Shown here piece after piece: positions 1 through 5,140 of a stretch of DNA of 6,109 nucleotides. The DNA lies in contig JAJXZC010000047.1 in the NCBI GenBank assembly GCA_021780275.1, forward strand, positions 1-6,109, written 5' to 3'. The notes beneath the pieces are model-generated. The model worked only from the letters and a program-made list of their open reading frames with translations, was not told where the DNA came from and searched no databases. Origin of the DNA: Pseudomonadota bacterium. Its GTDB lineage: Bacteria > Pseudomonadota > Alphaproteobacteria > Parvibaculales > Parvibaculaceae. Made by a program: the position numbers and the translations under genes. Positions within the stretch are counted from its first letter, which is position 1. Each line of letters begins with the position of its first letter.

Positions 1-1740
1 GAGCGCGCGGTTGCCTTTATCCGCACACCACGCGGCGACCGCACCCCCGATAATGGGACCGATGCCATCGGTGCGCACGAGCACTTCCTCGCGTGCCGCG
101 GCAAGTGCGGCAAGCGTCTTAAAACGAGCCGCGAGAAGGAACGCGGTCTCTTCGCCCACATGCGGGATCCCGAGACCGACAAGCAGCCGGTCGAGCGCCA
201 CGTTCTCGGACGTTTTTATCGCTTTGATCAGCTTGTTCGCTTTCGTCTCTTCAAAACCTTCGAGTCCGAGCAGCTCGTCTTTAGTCAGGTCGAATATATC
301 GTCGAAATCGGAAATGAGATCGTGCTCCATGAGCAGTCGTACCGTCTTCTTTCCCATGCCCTCGATATCAAGCGCGCTTTTACCGGCGAAATGGATGAGC
401 CGCCGCGCCTGCTGTTCGAAAGAACCCGCCTCTTTGCACCGGTGCGCCGCCTCCCCTTTCACGCGTTCGATGCTTCCATCGCCTCCGCACAATGCCGAAT
501 GCGTCGGGAAATGCCATGCTTTCGCGCCCTGCGGACGCAACTCCTTCACGACCGAGACTATCTCGGGGATGACGTCGCCCGCTTTCTGCAAGATGACGGT
601 ATCGCCGACGCGAATATCTTTTTCTTTTATGAAATCCTCGTTGTGAAGCGTCGCGCGGGCAACGATGGTGCCCGCAACCGCCACGCTGCGCACATGCGCG
701 ATTGGCGTGAGCTTCCCCGTGCGCCCGACCTGGAGCGTTATGTTTTCGATTACCGTCTCGACCTGCTCCGGCGGAAATTTGTATGCGATGCCGAAGCGCG
801 GCGCTTTACCGGTATAGCCGAGCGACTCCTGTACCCTTCTTGACTCGACCTTGAGCACGATGCCGTCAATCTGATAGTCGACTGTCTCGCGCGGCGTCAA
901 AGATCCCGAGCGAAGCGAGGGACTCCCTTTCCACTTTCGCCAGTACGCAAAAACCTCTTCGAGCGAGTCGGCGTGCTCGTGTTCCCGGTTGACGGGCAAA
1001 CCGAGCGCCGCGAGGTAGGCGAGCTCATCGCTCTGGGTCTCGGGAAATGCTTCCGTGGTCGCCGCAAGGTCGTATACGAAGACGCCGAGCGGGCGTCCTG
1101 CCGCGACGTTCGGATCAAGCTGGCGAATGGAACCGGCGGCGGCGTTACGGGGATTCGCAAAAAGCGGCTCGCCGAGCTCTCGGCGCGCGGCGTTCAGATT
1201 CGCAAAGCCGGAGCGCGCGAGGTACACCTCGCCCTCAGCGACGAGATCAACGGGGCGTGCAAGACGTTTCGGTACTTCGGAAATCGTGCGGATGTTATGC
1301 GTCACGTCTTCGCCGACCACGCCGTCACCGCGCGTCGCTGCGGTGATGAGTATGCCTTTCTCGTAGGTAAAGACGATTTTGAGACCGTCTATCTTGAGTT
1401 CAAGGTCGTAGGAAGGGATCGCGCCGCTCGCTTTGCGCACGCGAGCGTCAAACGCGCGAACATCTTCTTCCGTAAAGGCATCGTTGAAAGACCACTGCGG
1501 GACCGCGTGGCGGACTTTTTTAAGGAACGGTACGGGCGCGCCTGCGACAACTTGCGTCGGCGAGTCGGGTGTTACGAGCTCGGGGTATCGCTCTTCGAGC
1601 TGTGCGAGCTCGTATTTGAGCGAATCGAGCGCATCGCTCGACACCAGCGACACGTCTTGCTCGTGCTGAAGTGCACGGTATTTCGTTATCGCAGAGCGAA
1701 GTTTCGCCACACGCGCCCTCGTTTTCCGTGGAACAGCCAT
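1..1740 (-). CDS. ligA: NAD+-dependent DNA ligase LigA (3' end cut off by window edge)
   Basis: This enzyme seals nicks in duplex DNA during replication and repair, using NAD+ as the AMP donor. The frame is open from ATG 1740 to the left edge, giving 580 residues; the family is usually about 650-700, so the C-terminal BRCT part is outside. Residues 1-65 form domain Ia. The adenylation domain has the nucleophile K116 in ELKIDG, then ATRGDG (135-140), NPRNAAAG (196-203), IDGIVLK (291-297) and YKFPPEQ (320-326). The OB fold has QVGRTGKLTP (337-346). A degenerate zinc finger (411-440) and helix-hairpin-helix repeats containing LGIPHVGEETA follow. K116 matches E. coli K115, which supports the start. 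Oddities: three of five NMN-contact positions in domain Ia differ, two of four zinc cysteines are serine, and a palindrome-encoded insert lies near residues 272-283. It follows the pilin operon by 29 nt. Identity is near certain. Confidence 0.97.
   Translation of the reverse strand, partial: MAVPRKTRARVAKLRSAITKYRALQHEQDVSLVSSDALDSLKYELAQLEERYPELVTPDSPTQVVAGAPVPFLKKVRHAVPQWSFNDAFTEEDVRAFDARVRKASGAIPSYDLELKIDGLKIVFTYEKGILITAATRGDGVVGEDVTHNIRTISEVPKRLARPVDLVAEGEVYLARSGFANLNAARRELGEPLFANPRNAAAGSIRQLDPNVAAGRPLGVFVYDLAATTEAFPETQSDELAYLAALGLPVNREHEHADSLEEVFAYWRKWKGSPSLRSGSLTPRETVDYQIDGIVLKVESRRVQESLGYTGKAPRFGIAYKFPPEQVETVIENITLQVGRTGKLTPIAHVRSVAVAGTIVARATLHNEDFIKEKDIRVGDTVILQKAGDVIPEIVSVVKELRPQGAKAWHFPTHSALCGGDGSIERVKGEAAHRCKEAGSFEQQARRLIHFAGKSALDIEGMGKKTVRLLMEHDLISDFDDIFDLTKDELLGLEGFEETKANKLIKAIKTSENVALDRLLVGLGIPHVGEETAFLLAARFKTLAALAAAREEVLVRTDGIGPIIGGAVAAWCADKGNRAL
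905..921. repeat. 17-bp imperfect palindrome CCCGAGCGAAGCGAGGG inside ligA
   Basis: The sequence CCCGAGCGAAGCGAGGG can pair its CCC/GGG ends and the inner GC/GC around a GAA loop. Read in the ligA frame with its flanks it encodes about GSPSLRSGSLTP (residues 272-283), just before the conserved IDGIVLK. The spacing between the KIDG nucleophile and the IDG-V/I-K motif is about 6 residues longer than in E. coli LigA, so this looks like an in-frame insertion. Resemblance to dispersed palindromic repeats is my impression and needs a genome-wide count. Confidence 0.5.
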
Positions 1741-1744
1741 ATAT

Positions 1745-1782
1745 CGCCCACTATAGCAGTCCGGGGATTCTAGTAGTGGGCG
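1745..1782 (-). promoter_or_regulatory. Inverted repeat between the PilX-like gene and ligA
   Basis: Nine-base perfect arms, CGCCCACTA at 1745-1753 and TAGTGGGCG at 1774-1782, flank a 20-nt loop that contains the pilin stop codon (1770-1772). The hairpin in the minus-strand transcript would end 4 nt before the ligA ATG. It has no run of U, so it is unlikely to be an intrinsic terminator. It could limit ligA initiation, or act as an operator since one arm overlaps the candidate -10 box. The role is inference. Confidence 0.45.
1750..1755 (-). promoter_or_regulatory. Candidate extended -10 box for ligA
   Basis: Read on the minus strand, TGCTATAGT matches an extended -10 (TGnTATAAT) at five of six hexamer positions. 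Nine nt separate the hexamer from the ligA ATG, so transcription would begin almost at the start codon and give a leaderless or near-leaderless mRNA. This agrees with the lack of a Shine-Dalgarno sequence before ligA. No good -35 box is visible at 16-18 nt, so the call is tentative. Confidence 0.3.
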
Positions 1783-2288
1783 CTGATGCCGCGGGACACG
1801 AAGCGCGTTCCTCCGGGACTTGCCACCGTAGCGCACGAAACATTGTAGCCTTGCGAGAAGAGATATGTCGTGCCGGCACCGAGCGCCGGCTTATAGACCG
1901 TCACATCCGCACAATGCGCTCCCGAATCGAGCGAGAGGCGCGTGGCGATGACCCACTGGCTTGAAGTATAGGAGAGCACGGTCGCAGAGACCGGCGCAGT
2001 GGTACCACAGGACATGAGGGGCGCTGTGGTGGTCGCGGTTGGAGGATAGGCGAAGAGATTCTGCTGCTGATCGGCATACAAGGCGCATTCAAGCGCGCTG
2101 TCGGCGGCATAAAACGCATACTGGGATTCGATGGCCGAAGAAGCGAGCACTTGTTGCTTGTACGCAAGAGAGCCGAGCGTGAGACCGATACTCAACATCA
2201 CCGACATGAAAATGAGAGCCATGAGGAGCGCGAACCCTCGTCGAGACGCAGAGGGGCGCGTTTGCGCGATGTTATTTTTGTTTTTCAT
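1770..2288 (-). CDS. PilX/GspK-like minor pilin
   Basis: This is a 172-residue single-pass membrane protein with a prepilin-like N-terminus and a probable minor pilus or pseudopilus component. The leader ends in RRG, with G18|F19 as the likely peptidase site, followed by the hydrophobic helix FALLMALIFMSVMLSIGL and then YKQQVLASSAIESQYAFYAADSALECALYA, the pattern of PilX N-terminal domains. Position 5 of the mature protein is Met, not the Glu usual in pilins; loss of Glu5 is known in tip-located GspK-type pseudopilins. The start at 2288 is chosen because its ATG overlaps the upstream stop as ATGA; an in-frame ATG at 2294 is the alternative. A much longer reading from 2582 lies entirely over the PilV-like gene and is rejected. 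The C-terminal motif SPGGTRFVSRG recurs in the FimT-like protein. The exact subunit role is inference. Confidence 0.85.
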   Translation of the reverse strand: MKNKNNIAQTRPSASRRGFALLMALIFMSVMLSIGLTLGSLAYKQQVLASSAIESQYAFYAADSALECALYADQQQNLFAYPPTATTTAPLMSCGTTAPVSATVLSYTSSQWVIATRLSLDSGAHCADVTVYKPALGAGTTYLFSQGYNVSCATVASPGGTRFVSRGISAHY

Positions 2289-3055
2289 TGCCATGACGTA
2301 AGGTGGTCCATTACCGTAACCGTGTACGGGATACCGTGGAAACTCCACGTCACAGTCGAGACGATGCGCTCCTCGGTAGAAGAGACCGTGAACGCTTGTA
2401 TCGTGCGCGTGAACGGCTGCAGTACCGCGCCATTGCCGCTCTGCTCGGTGTAGTAGTTCGTCGTGCCGTTGTTCGCGAGATAGAGTGGCGTACAAGCGCT
2501 GCCGGTACAAGGGCTGAGTGAGAAACCGCTTCCGGTGCCCATCGGAAGCGTCGGATCGAGCGTGCAGGTCATCGAACGGCATTGGGTAATGGCCGCGCTG
2601 TCCGTGCCGGTAAGAAAGTCGGTCCAGGCGGCGCTTGAGGTGTTTGTACCGCCCGCCTGATACGCGAGGAGATATTCATCATCGCGCATAGCGCGCACGT
2701 ACTCGACGCCTTCTTGTGCGAGATAGGAAGCGGTGAGCTGGTAGCGTGCGCCTTCTGCGGCAACGATAGCGCGATCCGCGCCGAACAAAGGCCCCGCAAC
2801 CGCAAGCGCAAGGATGCTCACGGCAATCATGGCTTCGATAAGCGTGAAGCCGCGGAGCTGGATTTGCTCCCTGAAGCTTATTTCAAAACTCCCGCGAAGG
2901 GTATGCGGCAGAAAGGAGTACGCCGTCTTTTTCTGCTGAAAAAGCGGCTCGCTCTCGCCCCGCCGCGCTCCGTAAGCCTCTTTCTGCCGCATACCCTTCG
3001 CGTCGCCGGAAGGTTTGAGATGGGTTTCAGACTCGTAGAGTGTTTTCATACTCAT
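2285..3055 (-). CDS. PilV/GspI-like minor prepilin with an element-extended leader
   Basis: This type IV prepilin-like protein has the canonical cleavage and methylation motif LRG|FTLIEAMIAVSILALAV, with G69|F70 as the site and Glu at mature position 5. Then comes the amphipathic helix (GARYQLTASYLAQEGVEYVRAMRDDE) and a Ser/Thr/Gly-rich globular region with two Cys-x4-Cys pairs (QCRSMTC and PCTGSAC), possibly disulfides. As read from ATG 3055, which overlaps the PilW-like stop as ATGA, the product is 256 residues with a 69-residue leader, far longer than the usual few to about 30. Most of that leader is encoded by the 110-bp inverted-repeat element. A second in-frame ATG lies inside the element at 2992, and no ATG, GTG or TTG lies between the element and the cleavage site. 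The pilin identity is solid; the start and the effect of the element are open. Confidence 0.85.
   Translation of the reverse strand: MSMKTLYESETHLKPSGDAKGMRQKEAYGARRGESEPLFQQKKTAYSFLPHTLRGSFEISFREQIQLRGFTLIEAMIAVSILALAVAGPLFGADRAIVAAEGARYQLTASYLAQEGVEYVRAMRDDEYLLAYQAGGTNTSSAAWTDFLTGTDSAAITQCRSMTCTLDPTLPMGTGSGFSLSPCTGSACTPLYLANNGTTNYYTEQSGNGAVLQPFTRTIQAFTVSSTEERIVSTVTWSFHGIPYTVTVMDHLTSWQ
2893..3002. repeat. 110-bp palindromic (MITE/REP-like) element in a pilin leader
   Basis: Perfect 23-bp inverted terminal arms lie at 2893-2915 and 2980-3002, beginning CGCGAAGGGTATGCGGCAGA on the left. Inside is a second stem, GCCG-CTTTTTC / GAAAAAG-A-CGGC around an AGCA loop, on the minus strand, so RNA or single-stranded DNA could fold along much of its length. 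It is open in the PilV-like frame, encodes about residues 18-54 there, and supplies an in-frame ATG. No clear target duplication is seen and it is too short to encode a transposase. It resembles a non-autonomous palindromic repeat; mobility is inferred. Confidence 0.75.
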
Positions 3056-3570
3056 ATGTCGGAGCCGCGCATCGTCGCGCCGGTCTCAATGGTAAACGGT
3101 TCTGTTTTCCCCGGGCCGGAAGAGACGGTGCCCGAAACGATGATGGTAACGCGCGCTTGTTGGTAATCGGTCGGCGCCGGATGCGTACCAAACGCATAGA
3201 ACGTCAAGGACGAAATAGTCACCGAGGGGTCGGTAAGCGTGCTTGCCGTATTGCCCGTCATTTTTTGGACCGCGGATCCGACGAGACTGTAGGTGACCGG
3301 CGTTCCGTTATCGTCCACGAGAGAAAAACTGCTCGCGCCATTTGGACAATCGCCCAGGCCGCCGCAGTTATAGTTCGTTCCGGTACGGATGCTGCGCGTC
3401 ATGCTCTCAAGGGCGAAAGAAAGGTTGTCGATACCGGTGGAAATTGCCTGCGCTTGCCGATTGGCGCCGATCAGAATGAGGTAGGCGCCCGAAGCCAGCA
3501 GCATAATAAGCGAAAAGAGTCCCATCGCGACAATGAGTTCGATAAGCGTGTAGCCTTTGGAGCGGATCAT
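3052..3570 (-). CDS. PilW/GspJ-like minor prepilin
   Basis: This is a 172-residue type IV prepilin with a short leader, MIRSKG|YTLIELIVAMGLFSLIMLLASGAYLIL, cleavage at G6|Y7, and Glu at mature position 5. The helix continues into NRQAQAISTGIDNLSFALESMTRSIRTG, the pattern of PilW/GspJ-type N-terminal domains, followed by a beta-rich C-terminal part with one close Cys pair (NCGGLGDC). It would be processed by the prepilin peptidase encoded upstream. The start at 3570 makes an ATGA overlap with the FimT-like stop; ATG 3576 would add two residues. A longer reading from 3786 overlaps the FimT-like gene by over 200 nt and is unlikely. A potential hairpin ends about 10 nt before this start. The subfamily assignment is by N-terminal pattern and operon position. 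Confidence 0.85.
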   Translation of the reverse strand: MIRSKGYTLIELIVAMGLFSLIMLLASGAYLILIGANRQAQAISTGIDNLSFALESMTRSIRTGTNYNCGGLGDCPNGASSFSLVDDNGTPVTYSLVGSAVQKMTGNTASTLTDPSVTISSLTFYAFGTHPAPTDYQQARVTIIVSGTVSSGPGKTEPFTIETGATMRGSDI

Positions 3571-4232
3571 GGGCATGAGAGGGCGGTCGCGTTTATTTCT
3601 CCCGACGCGCCCACTGAAACGAAACGCGAACCGCCCTGCGGGGAGGAAAGAGTGAGGCATGCTTGCGTTACGGGAGATGACGCTGAATACGCGCCATTTA
3701 CGCTCATGAACGGATCGGGGTTCGGACGCGAGAAAATAATATCGAGCGTCGAGAGCGCTTGGTTGCCGGAATTCGCGCACGACCACGACAGCGTGTTCGG
3801 CGTATAGGCGCAGAAATCACTCACTGTAATACCGTTCCCGAGCGTATAGCCGGTAACTTTCTCGCCCTGATTCGCCTCATATACGCAGTCGCCCGGGCGG
3901 GCGTTCGGAGAGGTCGGGTCGGCGATCGGGTGACAGCTTGTGGAGGAGGGCGGCGGGTAGGTGTCGGCAAAAAGCGTAAAGGAACCCGGCGTCGCTTTTT
4001 GGAAATCAAGGCCATATCCTGCGTTTGCTACGGTCCCGGCCACGCGATTGCCCAGGCCATACGTCTCGGCGCTGCGGAGCGTGAGCGCCACATCGTATGC
4101 GGTATTCGCAAGGATGAGCGTTTTATTGAAAGAGCTTTGGCTGGTCAGCACGACTGCGGTGATGATGATCATAATCGCCAACACGACCAAAAGTTCGATT
4201 AGCGTAAAGCCACGATGATGAGAGGGTTCCAT
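3567..4232 (-). CDS. FimT/GspH-like minor prepilin
   Basis: This is a 221-residue type IV prepilin starting MEPSHHRG|FTLIELLVVLAIMIIITAVV, with cleavage at G8|F9 and Glu at mature position 5. The next segment (NTAYDVALTLRSAETYGLGNRV) fits the FimT/GspH helix, then comes a large beta-rich domain with several cysteines. The C-terminus reads SPQGGSRFVSVGASGEINATALSCP; FimT/GspH proteins often end in a similar R-x-V-x-V strand followed by a turn. The gene overlaps the prepilin peptidase by 34 nt and the PilW-like gene by 4 nt. No Shine-Dalgarno sequence precedes ATG 4232, so coupled translation is likely. Pilins of this class form tip complexes and in some systems bind DNA; whether this one does is unknown. 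The last part of the gene is also one side of a strong inverted repeat. Confidence 0.87.
   Translation of the reverse strand: MEPSHHRGFTLIELLVVLAIMIIITAVVLTSQSSFNKTLILANTAYDVALTLRSAETYGLGNRVAGTVANAGYGLDFQKATPGSFTLFADTYPPPSSTSCHPIADPTSPNARPGDCVYEANQGEKVTGYTLGNGITVSDFCAYTPNTLSWSCANSGNQALSTLDIIFSRPNPDPFMSVNGAYSASSPVTQACLTLSSPQGGSRFVSVGASGEINATALSCP
3580..3637. repeat. Inverted repeat at the FimT-like 3' end, just before the PilW-like start
   Basis: The left arm GGGCGGTCGCGTTT (3581-3594) pairs with AAACGCGAACCGCCC (3622-3636) with one bulged base. An outer A/T pair and an inner ATTTC/GAAACG match lengthen the stem to nearly 20 pairs around a loop of about 16 nt. In the transcript the hairpin would end about 10 nt before the PilW-like ATG at 3570. 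It lacks a U-run, so it is not an obvious terminator. It may control reinitiation at the ATGA junction or stabilise a processed mRNA end (inference). Confidence 0.6.
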
Positions 4233-5017
4233 TGAGTAAAGTACATGAGGAGGAAACCGGCGGCGAGGAAGGGTGCAAACGGTACCTCAACTCCCATTCT
4301 AGAACCTCGCGGTCTCCGTGCCAACACGACTATCCCTATAACCGCGCCGATCCAAAACGATGCAATGAACCCGGCGGGCGCGGCGGGGCCCGTAAGGAGC
4401 GCGAGACCGAACACAAATGGCGCGTCGGCGAGTCCCATCGCCCGTCCGCGCGAGAAGAAGTTGATGAGCGCCAAAAAGAGCGCGAAAGCGCCGGCGACCA
4501 TAAGCGAGACGCCCAGCGCGCTCGTATCGTCCGCCAGGAAAAACCCCGCACAAGCGCTCGCAAGGACGAACGCTCCGAGGAGCGCGAACGGGAGTATCTG
4601 ATGAGCAAGGTCGTAGAGGACGAGTGCGAGGAGCATCGAAAGCGAGAGGAGCATGAACGGCAGTGCGGCGGTAAAACCGATCTTGAGATATGCAAGCGCG
4701 AAAAGCCCTCCCAAGAGAAATTCCGCGAGGGGTCCGAGAAGTGAGAGGCGCGCGCTACAGCACCGCGCGCGGGCGCCAAGCGCGACGTACGAGATGATCG
4801 GGAAGAGTGACAATACCGAAAGCGGCGTGCCGCAGGCATCGCACATCGGCGGTCCGATGAAGACCGTGGCAGCGTGGCAGGCGGCGCAGAACTGATGCTG
4901 CTCGGCCACCGGCGCGTCGCAGGTCAGACAGACCGGCGGCAGCAGGACGTCGAGCGCCGCGCCGCCGACCCGCCGGGTCAGGCCGGCAAGCGCCCGCCCC
5001 GCCGACCCGAGACGCAT
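4199..5017 (-). CDS. Chimeric ORF: ComF-type zinc finger joined to prepilin peptidase core
   Basis: This 272-residue frame has two unrelated halves. Residues 1-66 are a ComF N-terminus. Residues 67-272 are a type IV prepilin peptidase, the membrane aspartyl protease that cleaves prepilin leaders. The peptidase part shows LSLFPIISYVALG, the PLAEFLLGG helix, several membrane helices, the first catalytic Asp in YDLAHQILP (D136), the second in MGLADAPF (D198, from the usual G-x-G-D with the third Gly as Ala), and VPFAPFLAAG (245-254). The second zinc CxxC of the N-terminal domain is degraded to A84..C87. The native first helix with GSFLNV and its following residues, expected in this family, is absent and replaced by the ComF part. 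Genes downstream are its likely substrates. The peptidase is clear; that this fused protein exists in a cell is doubtful. Confidence 0.8.
   Translation of the reverse strand: MRLGSAGRALAGLTRRVGGAALDVLLPPVCLTCDAPVAEQHQFCAACHAATVFIGPPMCDACGTPLSVLSLFPIISYVALGARARCCSARLSLLGPLAEFLLGGLFALAYLKIGFTAALPFMLLSLSMLLALVLYDLAHQILPFALLGAFVLASACAGFFLADDTSALGVSLMVAGAFALFLALINFFSRGRAMGLADAPFVFGLALLTGPAAPAGFIASFWIGAVIGIVVLARRPRGSRMGVEVPFAPFLAAGFLLMYFTQWNPLIIVALR
4814..4846. other. Composition and homology break (probable assembly join)
   Basis: Protein homology switches from ComF to prepilin peptidase within CDACGTPL|SVLSLFP (junction near 4820). Both families have a CxxCG zinc motif at this point, giving a short stretch where their DNA could match. 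In the reading frame, CTG encodes 4 of the 8 leucines on the ComF side but only 1 of the first 21 on the peptidase side, where CTC and CTT dominate. The exact breakpoint cannot be fixed inside the shared motif. Confidence 0.75.
4820..5017 (-). pseudogene. comF: ComF N-terminal fragment (first 66 codons)
   Basis: The sequence LDVLLPPVCLTCDAPVAEQHQFCAACHAATVFIGPPMCDACGTPL is the typical ComF start: a short helix, LLPP, then CxxC pairs C30/C33, C44/C47 and C59/C62, as expected for the zinc-binding domain. ComF proteins are about 240 residues and continue into a phosphoribosyltransferase domain, which is missing here; they act in natural competence or DNA handling. The fragment stops being ComF-like at about residue 66. 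In alphaproteobacteria, comF commonly lies divergent from a BioC/NDUFAF5-like methyltransferase, exactly the arrangement seen, so it belongs with the DNA to the right. GGAG at 5028-5031, 10 nt before ATG 5017, is a plausible ribosome site. It is probably an intact gene truncated by the join rather than a true pseudogene. Confidence 0.8.
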
Positions 5018-5043
5018 TACGCGAGGACTCCGTACATATTACT

Positions 5044-5072
5044 ACTATAGGTAATCGGTCCGAGGCGGCCAA
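5044..5072 (-). promoter_or_regulatory. Candidate sigma70-type promoter for comF
   Basis: On the minus strand, TTGGCC (5072-5067) and TATAGT (5049-5044) are separated by 17 nt. The -10 sits in the only AT-rich patch (about 5031-5056) of this very GC-rich region. Initiation near 5037 would give a roughly 20-nt leader containing GGAG before ATG 5017. The same AT-rich patch may also serve the divergent methyltransferase gene, but no convincing plus-strand box pair was found. Confidence 0.4.
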
Positions 5073-5097
5073 CCGGCCGTGTATCGCGCCCGGTCCT

Positions 5098-5120
5098 CCG
5101 GCCGCTTGGCAGGCGGCCGG
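5098..5120. repeat. Hairpin before the methyltransferase gene
   Basis: CCGGCCGC (5098-5105) and GCGGCCGG (5113-5120) form a perfect 8-bp inverted repeat with a 7-nt loop, ending 20 nt before ATG 5141. In DNA this GC-rich such repeats arise easily, so a role as a 5' leader structure or operator is only possible. Confidence 0.35.
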
Positions 5121-5140
5121 CCGAGGCGCATGCACGCGCC

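Noticed and set aside
160..1773. Long plus-strand open frames over 160-843 and 973-1773
   Set aside because: They lie opposite ligA, whose minus-strand frame is unbroken and carries all family motifs. The plus-strand translations are Arg-rich and show no recognisable domain.
1745..1782. Intrinsic terminator between the pilin operon and ligA
   Set aside because: The loop is 20 nt and no U-run follows the stem before the ligA start codon.
1770..2582. Longer start for the PilX-like gene (270 residues)
   Set aside because: It would overlap the PilV-like gene by nearly 300 nt with an Arg/His-rich sequence typical of a shadow frame. The ATGA start at 2288 leaves a normal prepilin leader.
3040..3807. 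255-codon plus-strand open frame
   Set aside because: It covers two well-supported minus-strand pilin genes and its translation has no pilin, enzyme or membrane pattern.
4247..4253. GAGGAGG on the plus strand, like a strong ribosome site
   Set aside because: No plausible plus-strand gene follows; it lies inside the minus-strand prepilin peptidase, where it encodes part of the protein.
4199..5017. A new zinc-finger prepilin peptidase family as a genuine novel fusion
   Set aside because: The ComF part has the gene neighbours and codon use of the right-hand organism, and the peptidase lacks its own required first helix, so a join artefact is more economical.
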